Shown here piece after piece: positions 20,105-27,625 of a stretch of 64,000 nt of DNA. The stretch spans positions 124,001 to 188,000 of the forward strand of contig NZ_CP100356.1 of the NCBI RefSeq assembly GCF_024204665.1, written 5' to 3'. The notes under the pieces are model-generated. The model did not search any database. It saw nothing but the letters and a program-made list of their open reading frames with translations, and was not told where the DNA came from. The position numbers and the translations under genes are program-made. The stretch's first letter is position 1. Every line of letters begins with the position of its first letter. Origin of the DNA: Natronosalvus rutilus (GTDB taxonomy: Archaea; Halobacteriota; Halobacteria; Halobacteriales; Natrialbaceae).

Positions 20105-20650
20105 ATGCAAGCCGCCCTCATCGACGGAATCCTCGAGTCGTTGCGGATCGGCGTCGGTTTCCTCTGGACGGCGGCGTGGGCGATCATCATGGGGCTCGTC
20201 ATTACGAGTCTCGTTCAGGTTTACGTCTCGAAAGAGCGGATGGCCAACGTACTCGGAGAGGGGAATCTGAGTGGCCTCACGAAAGCAACCGTATTCGGCG
20301 CGGCAAGTAGTGGTTGTAGCTTCGGCGCGGTCGCCATTGGGAAGGGGCTGTTCAAGAAGGGAGCGCACACAGTGAACTTCTTCGCGTTCATGTTCGCGTC
20401 AACGAACCTCATCGTCGAACTCGGGCTGATGATACTCATCCTCCTCGGGTGGGAGTTTCTGGTTGCAGAACTCCTTGGCGGCGTCATTCTCATCGCCGTC
20501 CCGCTCTACCTCGTCTATGCACTCCTCAACCGAGGATCCGGTGAGAACGATGAGCAGTCGGTGTCGGTTCTCCGCGAGCGCTACGCCCGCGGGGAACTCT
20601 CAGATGACGAATTCGATCGACGGCAAAAACAGCTCGAACGCACCGGATGA
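20105..20650 (+). CDS. DUF318-type permease N-terminal half fused to SHOCT domain
   Basis: 181 residues. Residues 1-135 are the first half of a COG0701/DUF318 permease (signature FGAASSGCSFGAVAIGKGLF, FFAFMFASTNLIVELG). Full family members carry a second permease half and often a metal-binding tail. Here the sequence switches near nt 20492 to LYLVYALLNRGSG and a SHOCT tail, LRERYARGELSDDEFDRRQK, as in the next membrane proteins. It may be a deletion fusion or a functional short form. It heads a probable operon with DUF302, SHOCT, thioredoxin-like and cupredoxin genes. Membrane-located; substrate unknown. Confidence 0.8.
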   Translation: MQAALIDGILESLRIGVGFLWTAAWAIIMGLVITSLVQVYVSKERMANVLGEGNLSGLTKATVFGAASSGCSFGAVAIGKGLFKKGAHTVNFFAFMFASTNLIVELGLMILILLGWEFLVAELLGGVILIAVPLYLVYALLNRGSGENDEQSVSVLRERYARGELSDDEFDRRQKQLERTG

Positions 20651-20746
20651 TCGGAACAGTTGCTGTTCCAGCAGATGCACCACACCCCCCAACGTCCGCC
20701 GTTGGGGTACCCAAGCGTTAACCCCGTGGACGGAGTATGATATTTC

Positions 20747-21163
20747 ATGGAATACACAATACAGACTTCAGTCACCGGCGAGTTCGACGACGTCGTCGAC
20801 ACGACAATCGCAGCGCTCGAAGACGAAGGATTCGGCGTTCTCTGTGACATCGACATCCAGGCGACGCTCAAGGAGAAGATCGGCGAAGAATACCGCCAGT
20901 ATCGCATTCTCGGTGCATGCAATCCCCCGCTGGCATACGAGGGACTGACCGAAGAAATCGAACTCGGCGCACTCCTTCCGTGTAACGTCATCGTCTACGA
21001 AACCGATGACGGCGATATTGTTGTGAGTGCCGTTGATCCAAAGCAATTGGTCGGTATCGCGGACAACGATGCGCTCGACTCCATCGCGACCGAGGTCAAC
21101 GAGCGTTTCGAGCGTGTTCTCTCGGCCGTCACCGACGAACAAGAGTTCACGTCGGAGGCCTGA
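20747..21163 (+). CDS. DUF302 domain protein
   Basis: 138 residues. An almost complete DUF302 domain: an alternating N-terminal strand (YTIQTSVTGEFDDVVDTTIA), EGFGVLCDIDIQATLKEKIG, then the conserved YRILGACNPPLAYEGL and LLPCNVIVYETDDG. DUF302 proteins are often encoded near heavy-metal or sulfur genes and may bind a small ligand; no activity is established. It is followed after six bases by the SHOCT membrane protein, so co-transcription is likely. Confidence 0.88.
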   Translation: MEYTIQTSVTGEFDDVVDTTIAALEDEGFGVLCDIDIQATLKEKIGEEYRQYRILGACNPPLAYEGLTEEIELGALLPCNVIVYETDDGDIVVSAVDPKQLVGIADNDALDSIATEVNERFERVLSAVTDEQEFTSEA

Positions 21164-21169
21164 TCTTCG

Positions 21170-21523
21170 ATGGCTTCATCGAACCAACTCGACACCACGA
21201 CAATCGTTCTCCTGATACTCGGAGCGATCATCTTGCTTCCGTTGCTCACAATGGGGATGGGATTCGGCGGGATGATGGGGTACGGTGGGATGATGGGGCA
21301 GTATGGCGGTACTGGTGGATGGTGGCCGCTCGTTGGGATGCTCGTCCCGCTCATCTTCCTCCTTATCCTCCTCGGCGGTGGCTACCTCGTCCTCCGGCGC
21401 GCGAACGAAAGCCAGACGTCTCGAGATCCCGCGATGGAGGAACTCCGCACGGCGTACGCTCGCGGCGACCTCACCGACGAAGAGTTCGAATCCCGCCGCG
21501 AGAGACTCGAACGATCGGAGTGA
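21170..21523 (+). CDS. SHOCT-domain membrane protein with Met/Gly-rich loop
   Basis: 117 residues. The first helix (IVLLILGAIILLPLL) is followed by a Met/Gly-rich loop (MGMGFGGMMGYGGMMGQYGG), a second helix, and the SHOCT tail LRTAYARGDLTDEEFESRRE. The Met-rich segment could bind Cu(+), which suits the cupredoxin gene downstream. Spacing to DUF302 is six bases. SHOCT is a short C-terminal module proposed to mediate oligomerisation. Confidence 0.8.
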   Translation: MASSNQLDTTTIVLLILGAIILLPLLTMGMGFGGMMGYGGMMGQYGGTGGWWPLVGMLVPLIFLLILLGGGYLVLRRANESQTSRDPAMEELRTAYARGDLTDEEFESRRERLERSE

Positions 21524-21693
21524 GCCAACGAGTACGCACCAAGGTGTGTATTCCCACGCCTGTGTGATCGAATTCATGATGCTACTCCCGATCACCACTG
21601 TGTGAGCACGCCTTCGAATCGAAGAGATGGAGTTCTCTCAGCTTACGATTCTAAATAGTAATGTGGTTAAGTCCCAATCACGTAGAATACTAT

Positions 21694-22002
21694 GTGACCG
21701 AAGTCATCCTCTTCACCCAAGAGACGTGCGGAGCATGCGCAACACAACGGGAGAAAAACGACGGCCTCGAGGACAAGTATCCGGACGTGGAGTTCCGGGA
21801 GGTCGACATCCAGAAAGATCTGGAAACGGCCGAGGAGTACGGCGTCCGGAAGACGCCGACGACACTCGTCTACGCGAACGGTGAACAGACCGCCGAATTC
21901 ATTGGTATCGTCGACCGGGAGGACCTGGAGTCGGCTATCGAGAGCGCGAGCCAGAAGTCATCTGGATTCGCCCAGCGCCTCGTCGATGTCGTGCGTGGAT
22001 AA
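21694..22002 (+). CDS. Thioredoxin-like protein
   Basis: 102 residues from a GTG (VTEVILFTQETCGACATQRE); an ATG at 21661 would add 11 residues. The active site is CGAC in the expected position after the first strand. VRKTPTTLVYANGE gives the cis-Pro loop (TPT). It should be a cytoplasmic dithiol-disulfide oxidoreductase; no signal sequence is present. It lies between the SHOCT protein and the exported cupredoxin, so it may serve metal- or sulfur-related thiol chemistry in this cluster. Confidence 0.85.
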   Translation: MTEVILFTQETCGACATQREKNDGLEDKYPDVEFREVDIQKDLETAEEYGVRKTPTTLVYANGEQTAEFIGIVDREDLESAIESASQKSSGFAQRLVDVVRG

Positions 22003-22027
22003 CGAACCAGCGACCGATTCAACTCAT

Positions 22028-22783
22028 ATGACGAACTATAATCGACGTCAGTTCCTGGGAGTGCTCGGTGCCGGCGCAGTCGCCAGTACAGGCCTCTCTC
22101 AGCCAGCCAGCGCACAGGAGACGCCCGTCGTGAAGATGGGCAACAACTATTTCGATCCGATTGGGCTCCACGTTGAACCCGGCACGACCGTCCGCTTCGA
22201 GATAGCAGCCGGTGCACACTCGGCAACGGCCTACGAGAACCGGATTCCATCCGACGCCAGCGTATTCGATAGTGGGACTATCTCGTCGGGAGAGTTCGAG
22301 TACACGTTCGAAGAACCGGGTACGTACGACTACTACTGCATTCCGCACAAGTCGGTCGGGATGGTCGGTCGTATCGTCATCGGCAGCCCTGGCGGTCCAG
22401 CCGAAGACAGTCCGATTCCGGACGGTGACGTGCCCGAGAGCGACGCGATCGTCGAACAGGGCGCAATAGCGTATGGATCTAGCACCGGAGGTGACGGGAA
22501 CTCCGATGGCGGAATGATGGGTCCAGGGAGGGGGTCTGGCCCGGGGATGATGAACGGCCGGAACGGTGGATGGTTCGGTGGGCTGCCGTTCGTCGGCGGG
22601 GCACTCGGAATGCTGGGGCTGGTCGGCGGACTCCTCTACTGGGCAACAGGTCGAGGTGACGCACCTCCGGAGAGCGACGACTCCGCGATGGAAACTCTCC
22701 AACGCGGATACGCACGAGGCGAGATCGACAAAGCGGAGTTCCAGCGACGCCGTGAGCAATTGATGAAGAATCAAGAGAACTGA
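22028..22783 (+). CDS. Halocyanin-like cupredoxin with C-terminal SHOCT tail, Tat-exported
   Basis: 251 residues from MTNYNRRQFLGVLGAGAVAS, a Tat signal. A plastocyanin-type domain follows (about 35-125). Copper ligands are visible: His in AAGAHSATAY, then Cys, His and Met in YYCIPHKSVGM. A Gly/Met-rich linker (GGMMGPGRGSGPGMMNGRNG) leads to one transmembrane helix (near 195-215) and a SHOCT tail, LQRGYARGEIDKAEFQRRRE. The copper domain should be outside the cell and the SHOCT inside. Starting frames further upstream overlap the thioredoxin gene and lack the signal. Confidence 0.88.
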   Translation: MTNYNRRQFLGVLGAGAVASTGLSQPASAQETPVVKMGNNYFDPIGLHVEPGTTVRFEIAAGAHSATAYENRIPSDASVFDSGTISSGEFEYTFEEPGTYDYYCIPHKSVGMVGRIVIGSPGGPAEDSPIPDGDVPESDAIVEQGAIAYGSSTGGDGNSDGGMMGPGRGSGPGMMNGRNGGWFGGLPFVGGALGMLGLVGGLLYWATGRGDAPPESDDSAMETLQRGYARGEIDKAEFQRRREQLMKNQEN

Positions 22784-22899
22784 AGCCTGTCGGGGTCTGG
22801 CGCGGTTGAGGCCCCGACGCTCGTCTCGGTTACTTCGAGTTGGCCATCGTCTCCGAACGCGGTCTGTCGCTGAATCTTGATCTTGGGTCGATCGCTCAT
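22771..22899 (-). CDS. Small protein (42 residues), unknown
   Basis: Reads MSDRPKIKIQRQTAFGDDGQ then an acidic tail and TGA. Its ATG directly follows the TAG of the preceding 17-codon frame. The 3' end overlaps the cupredoxin gene on the other strand by 13 bases. No family is recognised. Support comes from tight coupling and halophilic amino-acid use only. Confidence 0.35.
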   Translation of the reverse strand: MSDRPKIKIQRQTAFGDDGQLEVTETSVGASTAPDPDRLQFS

Positions 22900-22953
22900 C
22901 TATTTCGAGCCTCCACCCATGGCGGCGCCGACAAACAGCCCGTGAGCACCCAT
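22900..22953 (-). CDS. 17-residue micro-ORF
   Basis: MGAHGLFVGAAMGGGSK followed by TAG. Its ATG abuts the TGA of the 73-residue gene upstream, and its TAG abuts the ATG of the next frame, so three frames are joined without a gap. Too short for homology; it could also be chance. Confidence 0.3.
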   Translation of the reverse strand: MGAHGLFVGAAMGGGSK

Positions 22954-23175
22954 TCAGGTATCTTCTGACCGAATCTCGCTGGCCCGGTCTTTGAGTCGGC
23001 GGAGGATCTGGACGCGTTGCTGGTGGGCGTTTTCGTAGGCAACGCACGCTCGCAGCGTCTTCATGTCGCGAATCGTCGCGATACCAGCGTTGATGAGTCG
23101 CGTATTCGGTGGGTCGAGACGCTGTTCCGGTGTGAGACCACCTGATTCGATGGATGAATCTGACGTGTTAGCCAC
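22954..23175 (-). CDS. Small conserved protein of unknown function (paralogue at 9105-9236)
   Basis: 73 residues with a GTG start (VANTSDSSIESGGLTPEQRL). The second half is helical and charged: LRACVAYENAHQQRVQILRR, then LKDRASEIRSEDT. A truncated copy with its leader lies at 9105-9236, and conservation in both reading frame and GTG start supports real coding. The family is not recognised. It heads a run of three directly abutting frames. Confidence 0.6.
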   Translation of the reverse strand: MANTSDSSIESGGLTPEQRLDPPNTRLINAGIATIRDMKTLRACVAYENAHQQRVQILRRLKDRASEIRSEDT

Positions 23176-23301
23176 TTGTGTTCGCCTCAGCTCTCTGGAG
23201 GCGACGATAAACTGCTCTAGTTATGGGCTACTTCCTTGACCAGCTTCCACCGCTTCTACTCGTTGTAAATCTTCAACTGAGAGGCGAGAATAGCCTCATA
23301 A

Positions 23302-23787
23302 TTACTCGAATGGTTCATCGAGCAGTGCGATTCCCCGTTCAACCACGGCATCAGTAATGAACAGGCTTGTCTCTGTCTGGAGTGCCCGCATCAGCTCGGC
23401 TGCTTTCGATTTGGTGAGTTCCCCACGAGTGTATGCGAGAACAATGACACCGATTGAGCCATGCACCTCGACATTGACATCCTCAGCGGCGTCTCTTGCA
23501 GCGAGGTCGTCAGTCAAAAGGACAGCTGAGTGCTTAGACGCGACTGCAAGAGCGGCAGTCTCGCCGGGGTCTAAATCATCGGTGCGTTCAGTAACCTCTG
23601 CCTCGACGAGTTCGTACCCGATGGTACTGAGTGCCGCCGGAACTGTATCTATCTTGAGTTCGTCGTATACGGTTTGTGGGATGAGGAGCTTATCGACTAC
23701 CGAGAGCAAGTCAAGGGCATCAATTTCGTCAAGATGGATAAGTGGGCCTGTATCAGCGACCGCAACAATCACGCACTTAGTCCCCAC
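23302..23787 (-). CDS. PIN-domain toxin (DUF3368-type)
   Basis: 161 residues. PIN motifs in order: ADTGPLIHL with the first Asp, an acidic residue in TVYDEL, DPGETAALAVA, and LTDDLAARDAA with the distal Asp pair. DUF3368 PIN proteins are ribonuclease toxins of type II toxin-antitoxin modules. It overlaps the 3' end of the antitoxin gene at 23769-24020, the normal VapBC order. The start is uncertain: ATG at 23787 or an internal GTG close to the first strand. Confidence 0.82.
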   Translation of the reverse strand: MGTKCVIVAVADTGPLIHLDEIDALDLLSVVDKLLIPQTVYDELKIDTVPAALSTIGYELVEAEVTERTDDLDPGETAALAVASKHSAVLLTDDLAARDAAEDVNVEVHGSIGVIVLAYTRGELTKSKAAELMRALQTETSLFITDAVVERGIALLDEPFE

Positions 23788-24020
23788 CGAACATCGTCTT
23801 CGACTGCCTGCAGTTCGCGTTCCGCACGCTTGACGCGGTCACGTCCAACGAGTTCGATCGCCGTTTCTCGATCGATCTCGTCGTTCACGTACCGCGAGAG
23901 GACGAGGTCTATCCAGAGGTCTTCGACACCGCGTTCCAGCGCCTGTTTGAGGATCTCCGACTCGGGGATGCCTCGCGCTTCCGCGATTTCTTGCACCCGT
24001 TCAGTGAGATCCACAGCCAT
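23769..24020 (-). CDS. Antitoxin for the PIN toxin
   Basis: 83 residues from MAVDLTERVQEIAEARGIPE. It is all-helical and highly charged, and the C-terminal part (EIDRETAIELVGRDRVKRAE, then EDDVRWGLSA) should bind the toxin. This family is usual as partner of DUF3368 PIN proteins in haloarchaea. Overlaps the toxin gene by 19 bases. A fragment of a second copy lies at 28415-28525. Confidence 0.75.
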   Translation of the reverse strand: MAVDLTERVQEIAEARGIPESEILKQALERGVEDLWIDLVLSRYVNDEIDRETAIELVGRDRVKRAERELQAVEDDVRWGLSA

Positions 24021-24039
24021 GTCTACACAATTGCACTGC

Positions 24040-24062
24040 GATGACTTAAACATCTGTGGATG
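24040..24062 (-). promoter_or_regulatory. Probable promoter of the PIN toxin-antitoxin operon
   Basis: Read on the minus strand, gatgtttaagtc lies about 25 bases before the antitoxin ATG, the distance of a TATA box in a leaderless haloarchaeal transcript. A second tttaaacc lies 15 bases further up. Confidence 0.35.
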
Positions 24063-24080
24063 GTTTAAACGGAATCTTCG

Positions 24081-24740
24081 TCAATTCGGACGGTAGGCCG
24101 CGTCAGTGTCGACGTCGTCGTACATCCGACCGAGCATGTCGAGTGCCGACTGGAAATGCGCGTAGTGCTCGTTTGCAAACGCTACGGTTTCTTCGAGCGG
24201 GATGACGGGCCGTCCGCCGACCACCTCAACTTCGATTTGTGTTCGCAGCTTGAGGACGACCTGTATCGCACCATCGAAGCCGTCGGTGGGTTGGCGTTCC
24301 TCCACAGTCGGGATTCCGAACCGATCGAAGAACGCCGCCCAGGCGTCAAGATCGGTCTCGTGGATTGCGATGAACAGCGGATAGTCCTCTGGGTCGCGAG
24401 CGACTTGGTAGCCACCGCGAGTCCAGACATAGACTGCATCGATGGCGGTGAAGGCGTAGTCCATGCTGGCGAATTGTGGGAGGATGTACGCCTCCGAAAT
24501 CGATGGCGGCGAGGTGTCTGCTGCTGCGATTAGGAACTCGAGACTGACATCTCGGAGCGTCTGGTCGACGAGATGGAGCCCATCGTCGTACGCAACGTAT
24601 CCCGCTTCCTCGAGGCGATTTACGACGCGGCGGATCGTCTCTCGGTTCTCGTCGATCTTCCGCGCGACGCCGGATATGGAATCACTCGGTTCGAGCGCGA
24701 GGATGACCTTGAGTTCCTTTTCACTACACACTTCGTACAT
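24081..24740 (-). CDS. Helix-turn-helix protein with AbiEi/nucleotidyltransferase-associated C-terminal domain
   Basis: 219 residues from MYEVCSEKELKVILALEPSD. The N-terminal winged helix (SISGVARKIDENRETIRRVV) is followed by a domain of about 150 residues without a motif I can name for certain (YILPQFASMDYAFTAIDAVY; IQVVLKLRTQIEVEVVGGRP). Its layout parallels the 28707-29423 protein, so it may be an antitoxin-like regulator whose partner is lost. It lies 60 bases upstream of the antitoxin gene on the same strand and could control that module. Confidence 0.6.
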   Translation of the reverse strand: MYEVCSEKELKVILALEPSDSISGVARKIDENRETIRRVVNRLEEAGYVAYDDGLHLVDQTLRDVSLEFLIAAADTSPPSISEAYILPQFASMDYAFTAIDAVYVWTRGGYQVARDPEDYPLFIAIHETDLDAWAAFFDRFGIPTVEERQPTDGFDGAIQVVLKLRTQIEVEVVGGRPVIPLEETVAFANEHYAHFQSALDMLGRMYDDVDTDAAYRPN

Positions 24741-24793
24741 TCTATGATTACACAAATATGTGTAACACTCAAAGGGATTACTTTTCGTGTGAG

Positions 24794-24997
24794 GTCTGCT
24801 GGCTGGATTTGCCGAGCGTCTTCGGCAAGACCGTGGATGTACTCGCGGAGGGTTTCCATATCCTCACGGGCGTCTTCGAGTGTTTTCGCTTTCACCTTGG
24901 CCGTGATCGGGTCCTCATCCCTCGTTCCGGTTCCACGTTTGAGCTTCACGTTGAGGGAGATACCAACGTTGCTCCGTTCGACGTACTCTACTGGCGC
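24794..24997 (-). pseudogene. DUF7389-like protein remnant
   Basis: VEYVERSNVGISLNVKLKRG, then TGTRDED, and DMETLREYIHGLAEDARQIQ match the haloarchaeal DUF7389 pattern almost end to end. The normal start codon is missing: an in-frame TAG lies just upstream where the next insertion element begins. At the 3' end the frame runs on into the helix-turn-helix gene. Only a GTG in the middle of the domain could start it. Confidence 0.55.
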
Positions 24998-25165
24998 ATG
25001 TTGATTACCGGAATTGAGGCGCTAAGGCCCCTTCCTCAACGAACGAGCGAAGCAAGTGAGTAGGGAGGGGATACAGCGCCGCACGAGTGTCGAACACCTT
25101 CGACGCTCGACCCACAGGCCTACGCATTCACAACTGTTTAATACGTTGTTTACATAAGTTATGGT

Positions 25166-25288
25166 GTGGCAACGCGCAAGACCATCTCTATCCGCGACGA
25201 CCAAGAGGAGTGGATTCAGAAGAATCACCTGAGTCTGTCCTCGTTCGTCCAAGAGAAACTTGACGAACTCATCGAAGAACGCTCGTAG
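25166..25288 (+). CDS. Small ribbon-helix-helix-like protein preceding tnpB
   Basis: 40 residues with a GTG start: VATRKTISIRDDQEEWIQKN, then LSLSSFVQEKLDELIEERS. The strand-helix-helix pattern is that of a CopG-like protein. Such mini-genes directly precede tnpB in several haloarchaeal IS1341-type elements. Its TAG is followed at once by the tnpB ATG, so translation would be coupled. It is intact although tnpB is not. It may repress the element or assist TnpB; not established. Confidence 0.6.
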   Translation: MATRKTISIRDDQEEWIQKNHLSLSSFVQEKLDELIEERS

Positions 25289-26512
25289 ATGAACTACAAC
25301 TACAGGTATTGACTCCGACCGTCCGACGCTCTCGAAGAGCAGTTAGCGTGGACTGTCGATACCTGTAGACAGGTCTACAACTACTTCCTCCACCGCCTCA
25401 ACCGGACCGACGAAACCTCGGCGTACTCCGAGCAGAAACTCCTTCCGAGTCTCAAGAAGTGGTAGAGCGACCTGAAAAACGTTCACTCGAAGGTTCTTCA
25501 GAGAGTCGTTCAACGCTTGTACGACAACCTCTCGACGCTTCGCGGTCGCAAAGAGAACGGCTACCGCATCGGGACGCTCAAGTGGAAAGCACCGGGCGAG
25601 TACCGCAGTTTCACCTACAGTCAATCCGGCTTCAAGCTCAAGAACACGAGCGGTCGGACTCGATTGTGGCTCTCTAAACTCGGAGAAATCCCACTCACCT
25701 TCCACCGCGACCTGCCTGAAGACGCCGAGACAAAGACCGTCACGGTCAAACAAGAATCCACGGGCAAGTGGTACGCCATTCTTGGCCTCGAAACGCCCGA
25801 GGACCCGCCGGAGAAGCCTGAGCGGTGTGTCGGTATCGACGTGGGGATTCTCAAGTACGCTCACGACACGGACGGAACCGCTGTCGAATCGCTCGACCTG
25901 TCCGACGAGCGCGAACGGTTGGAACGCGCCCAACGCGACCTCTCGCGGAAACAGCACGGGTCTGCGAATTGGGAGAAGCAACGTCGGATCGTTGCCGAAC
26001 GTCACGCCGAACTGAAACAGAAACGCCGCGACTTCCTCCACAAACTTTCGAACTACTACGCGAGAGAGTACGACTTCGTAGCGGTCGAAGACCTTGACGC
26101 AAAGGGCTTAGTCGAACTGCCCGGAAACTCGCGGAACCGATCAGGGGCGGCGCGGGGGACGTTCCTTCGGATGCTTGAGTACAAGTGCGAACGCGAAGGG
26201 ACGTACTTCGTCGCCGTGAATCCGCGCGGAACGACGAAGGAGTGTGCCTCCTGCGGTGTCTCGACGGAGAAGCCGCTATGGGTGCGCGAACACTCCTGTC
26301 CGGCGTGTGGTTTCGAAGCGGACAGAGACGCGAACGCGGCGTGGAACATTCTTTCTCGCGGCCTCGAAGACGTAGGAGCGGGATGCTCCGAATCAACGCC
26401 TGTGGAGACTGCGCTCCCTGTGGATACGCCTGTATCTGCAAAGCGCGTCGTGGAAACAGGAAGCCCCACCCTCAAGCGCGAGGGCGTCAGCCCGAGCGGT
26501 AGAGTGGGGTAG
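25289..26512 (+). pseudogene. tnpB: tnpB with two in-frame nonsense codons
   Basis: The frame from the ATG at 25289 is interrupted by TGA at 25310-25312 and TAG at 25463-25465, then stays open to 26512 (331 codons from 25517). Both stops are one base from the expected codons (Arg in the N-terminal YRYRL-like strand; Trp in KWWSDL). The nuclease core is intact: GIDVGILKYAH, FVAVEDLDAKG, the zinc finger CASCG..CPACG, and ADRDANAAWNIL. So the nonsense changes look recent. A shortened product from an internal start would lack the first RNA-binding part. Confidence 0.85.
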
Positions 26513-26680
26513 TTCACTGTTCTCCATCGATTCGGTGTTCGTATGAGACTGCGGGTTGCTGACATGGATTGTTCTCTGGTCGTTAGTTGACGGACGGTGC
26601 GACTGTGTCACCTGATGGTTCGCGAAGAGTGGCGTCGGTCTCGCGTTCGGTGACTCGCCAGTAGCCGTCGGACCTGTGCA

Positions 26681-26890
26681 CTCCAGCTGGCTCACGACCT
26701 CGATCTTGAAGGACATGTACTCCGTCAGTGCCACCTTCTCGTCGTCGGTGTACTCGAGCAGGAGGGAGAGCGCGAATTGGGCTGGATCGCTGCTACCGTA
26801 TCCCCATTCAGAGCCCAAGGGACTGTGTTTCGCCAGTTCGAGACTTCGCTCCGGCGTGAGTTGTTCTTGGCTGGGGGGTTTCTCGACGAT
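26681..26890 (-). pseudogene. DUF6166-like protein, C-terminal part
   Basis: VEKPPSQEQLTPERSLELAK, then HSPLGSEWGYGSSDPAQFAL and a conserved LLEYTDDE segment match DUF6166, a short haloarchaeal family of unknown function. The 5' end is replaced by RelE-type toxin sequence at about 26888. Past residue 79 the frame runs into the tnpB element. The open frame 26393-26917 is therefore a composite. Confidence 0.65.
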
Positions 26891-27002
26891 GGGACGTCCA
26901 GTCTTTCGCCTCGTCAAGTTTCTTGACTAGTCGCTCTTGGGCTTCCATTTCGACCCCCTCCAGTAAATCGAGTGCTTTCGATGTCCACTCGACTTCAGTC
27001 AT
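26888..27002 (-). pseudogene. RelE/ParE-type toxin, N-terminal 38 codons only
   Basis: MTEVEWTSKALDLLEGVEME followed by AQERLVKKLDEAKDWTSH is the first third of a haloarchaeal RelE-family mRNA interferase. Similarity ends abruptly at 26888, where DUF6166 sequence begins in another frame. The catalytic strands and basic residues are missing, so there is no toxin activity. Its ATG overlaps the antitoxin stop region by eight bases, the usual arrangement. Confidence 0.7.
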
Positions 27003-27273
27003 CGATTCCCAGCCGGTTCTTCACTTCGTCCTGTGACACCGTCTCGCCCTGTTCGCGCTGCTTGCGGCTCTCGGCCAGATGCTCAAGCGCTTCCGCGGAC
27101 AGTTGTGTGGGAGGATTGACGGCATCCCGGAGTGCATCGCGAATGAACTCGGATTTGTTAGCATACCGCCGCTCCTCCCAGACCTCGTTGACCTGTGCCA
27201 GCAGCGACTGTGGCACCCGGACGTTGATCTTCTCCATTTCACCTTCGCCACCGCTGTCGCTGTCAGTGCTCAT
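26995..27273 (-). CDS. Ribbon-helix-helix antitoxin (RelE partner)
   Basis: 92 residues; an internal ATG would give MEKINVRVPQSLLAQVNEVW. The RHH fold (INVRVPQSLLAQVNEVWEER, KSEFIRDALRDAV) binds operator DNA as a dimer. The C-terminal helix (AEALEHLAESRKQREQ, VKNRLGIDD) would neutralise the toxin. Complete, whereas the toxin downstream is truncated, so this is an orphan antitoxin that may still repress its promoter. Confidence 0.78.
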   Translation of the reverse strand: MSTDSDSGGEGEMEKINVRVPQSLLAQVNEVWEERRYANKSEFIRDALRDAVNPPTQLSAEALEHLAESRKQREQGETVSQDEVKNRLGIDD

Positions 27274-27292
27274 AAGCTGTGATACGCTTGTA

Positions 27293-27541
27293 TCACGTAA
27301 GTACCTTGGATTGGATCTGTGGACTGTGATTGATGAGGTCCAGACTGCGCTCGAGGGAGAGCCGTCGATGACCTGAGAGGTTCAGGACGACGGTGTTGTC
27401 GTCAACACGAAAGCTGACGTATTCGATCGTGTCTCGGTGGGACTGTCCGGGCGATGCTACTGGAACCGATTCCGAACTGGCCAGAGGTACATTCCCGTTC
27501 ATTCGTGGCTCGCGGGAGGTTCGGTGGCCCCCGCACCCCAC
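27293..27541 (-). pseudogene. DUF6166-like protein, N-terminal fragment
   Basis: Residues VVLNLSGHRRLSLERSLDLI plus NHSP match the first part of DUF6166, including the SLELxxHSP motif also seen at 26681-26890. The sequence then leaves the family (QIQSKVLT, stop). The two fragments overlap in content, so they derive from two gene copies rather than one split gene. The first 37 codons are unrelated. Confidence 0.5.
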
Positions 27542-27625
27542 CTTGGGGTCAACAAACTATGTCGGACGATCGCCCTCGAGGAGAGATCTCGGAGCTTAGC
27601 CTATTCCCTATTAGTCACGAATGGA

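Larger units (their letters stand above)
25040..26520 (+). mobile_element. IS200/IS605-group element with decayed tnpB
   Basis: It contains a small ORF, a tnpB pseudogene and a structured right end (about 26474-26512: cccac..gtggg arms around gcgagggcg). The left boundary probably lies near 25040, where the DUF7389 gene loses its start. The right boundary is near 26520, where a DUF6166 gene loses its end. Exact ends need an uninterrupted relative. Confidence 0.6.

Noticed and set aside
22019..23047. 342-codon minus-strand frame over the cupredoxin gene
   Set aside because: Arg/Pro-rich composition unlike halophilic proteins and antisense to a clear Tat-cupredoxin gene.
25343..26041. 232-codon minus-strand frame
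   Set aside because: Antisense of the tnpB pseudogene; no own homology.
26393..26917. 174-codon frame as one protein
   Set aside because: Only the middle matches DUF6166; the two ends belong to other sequences.
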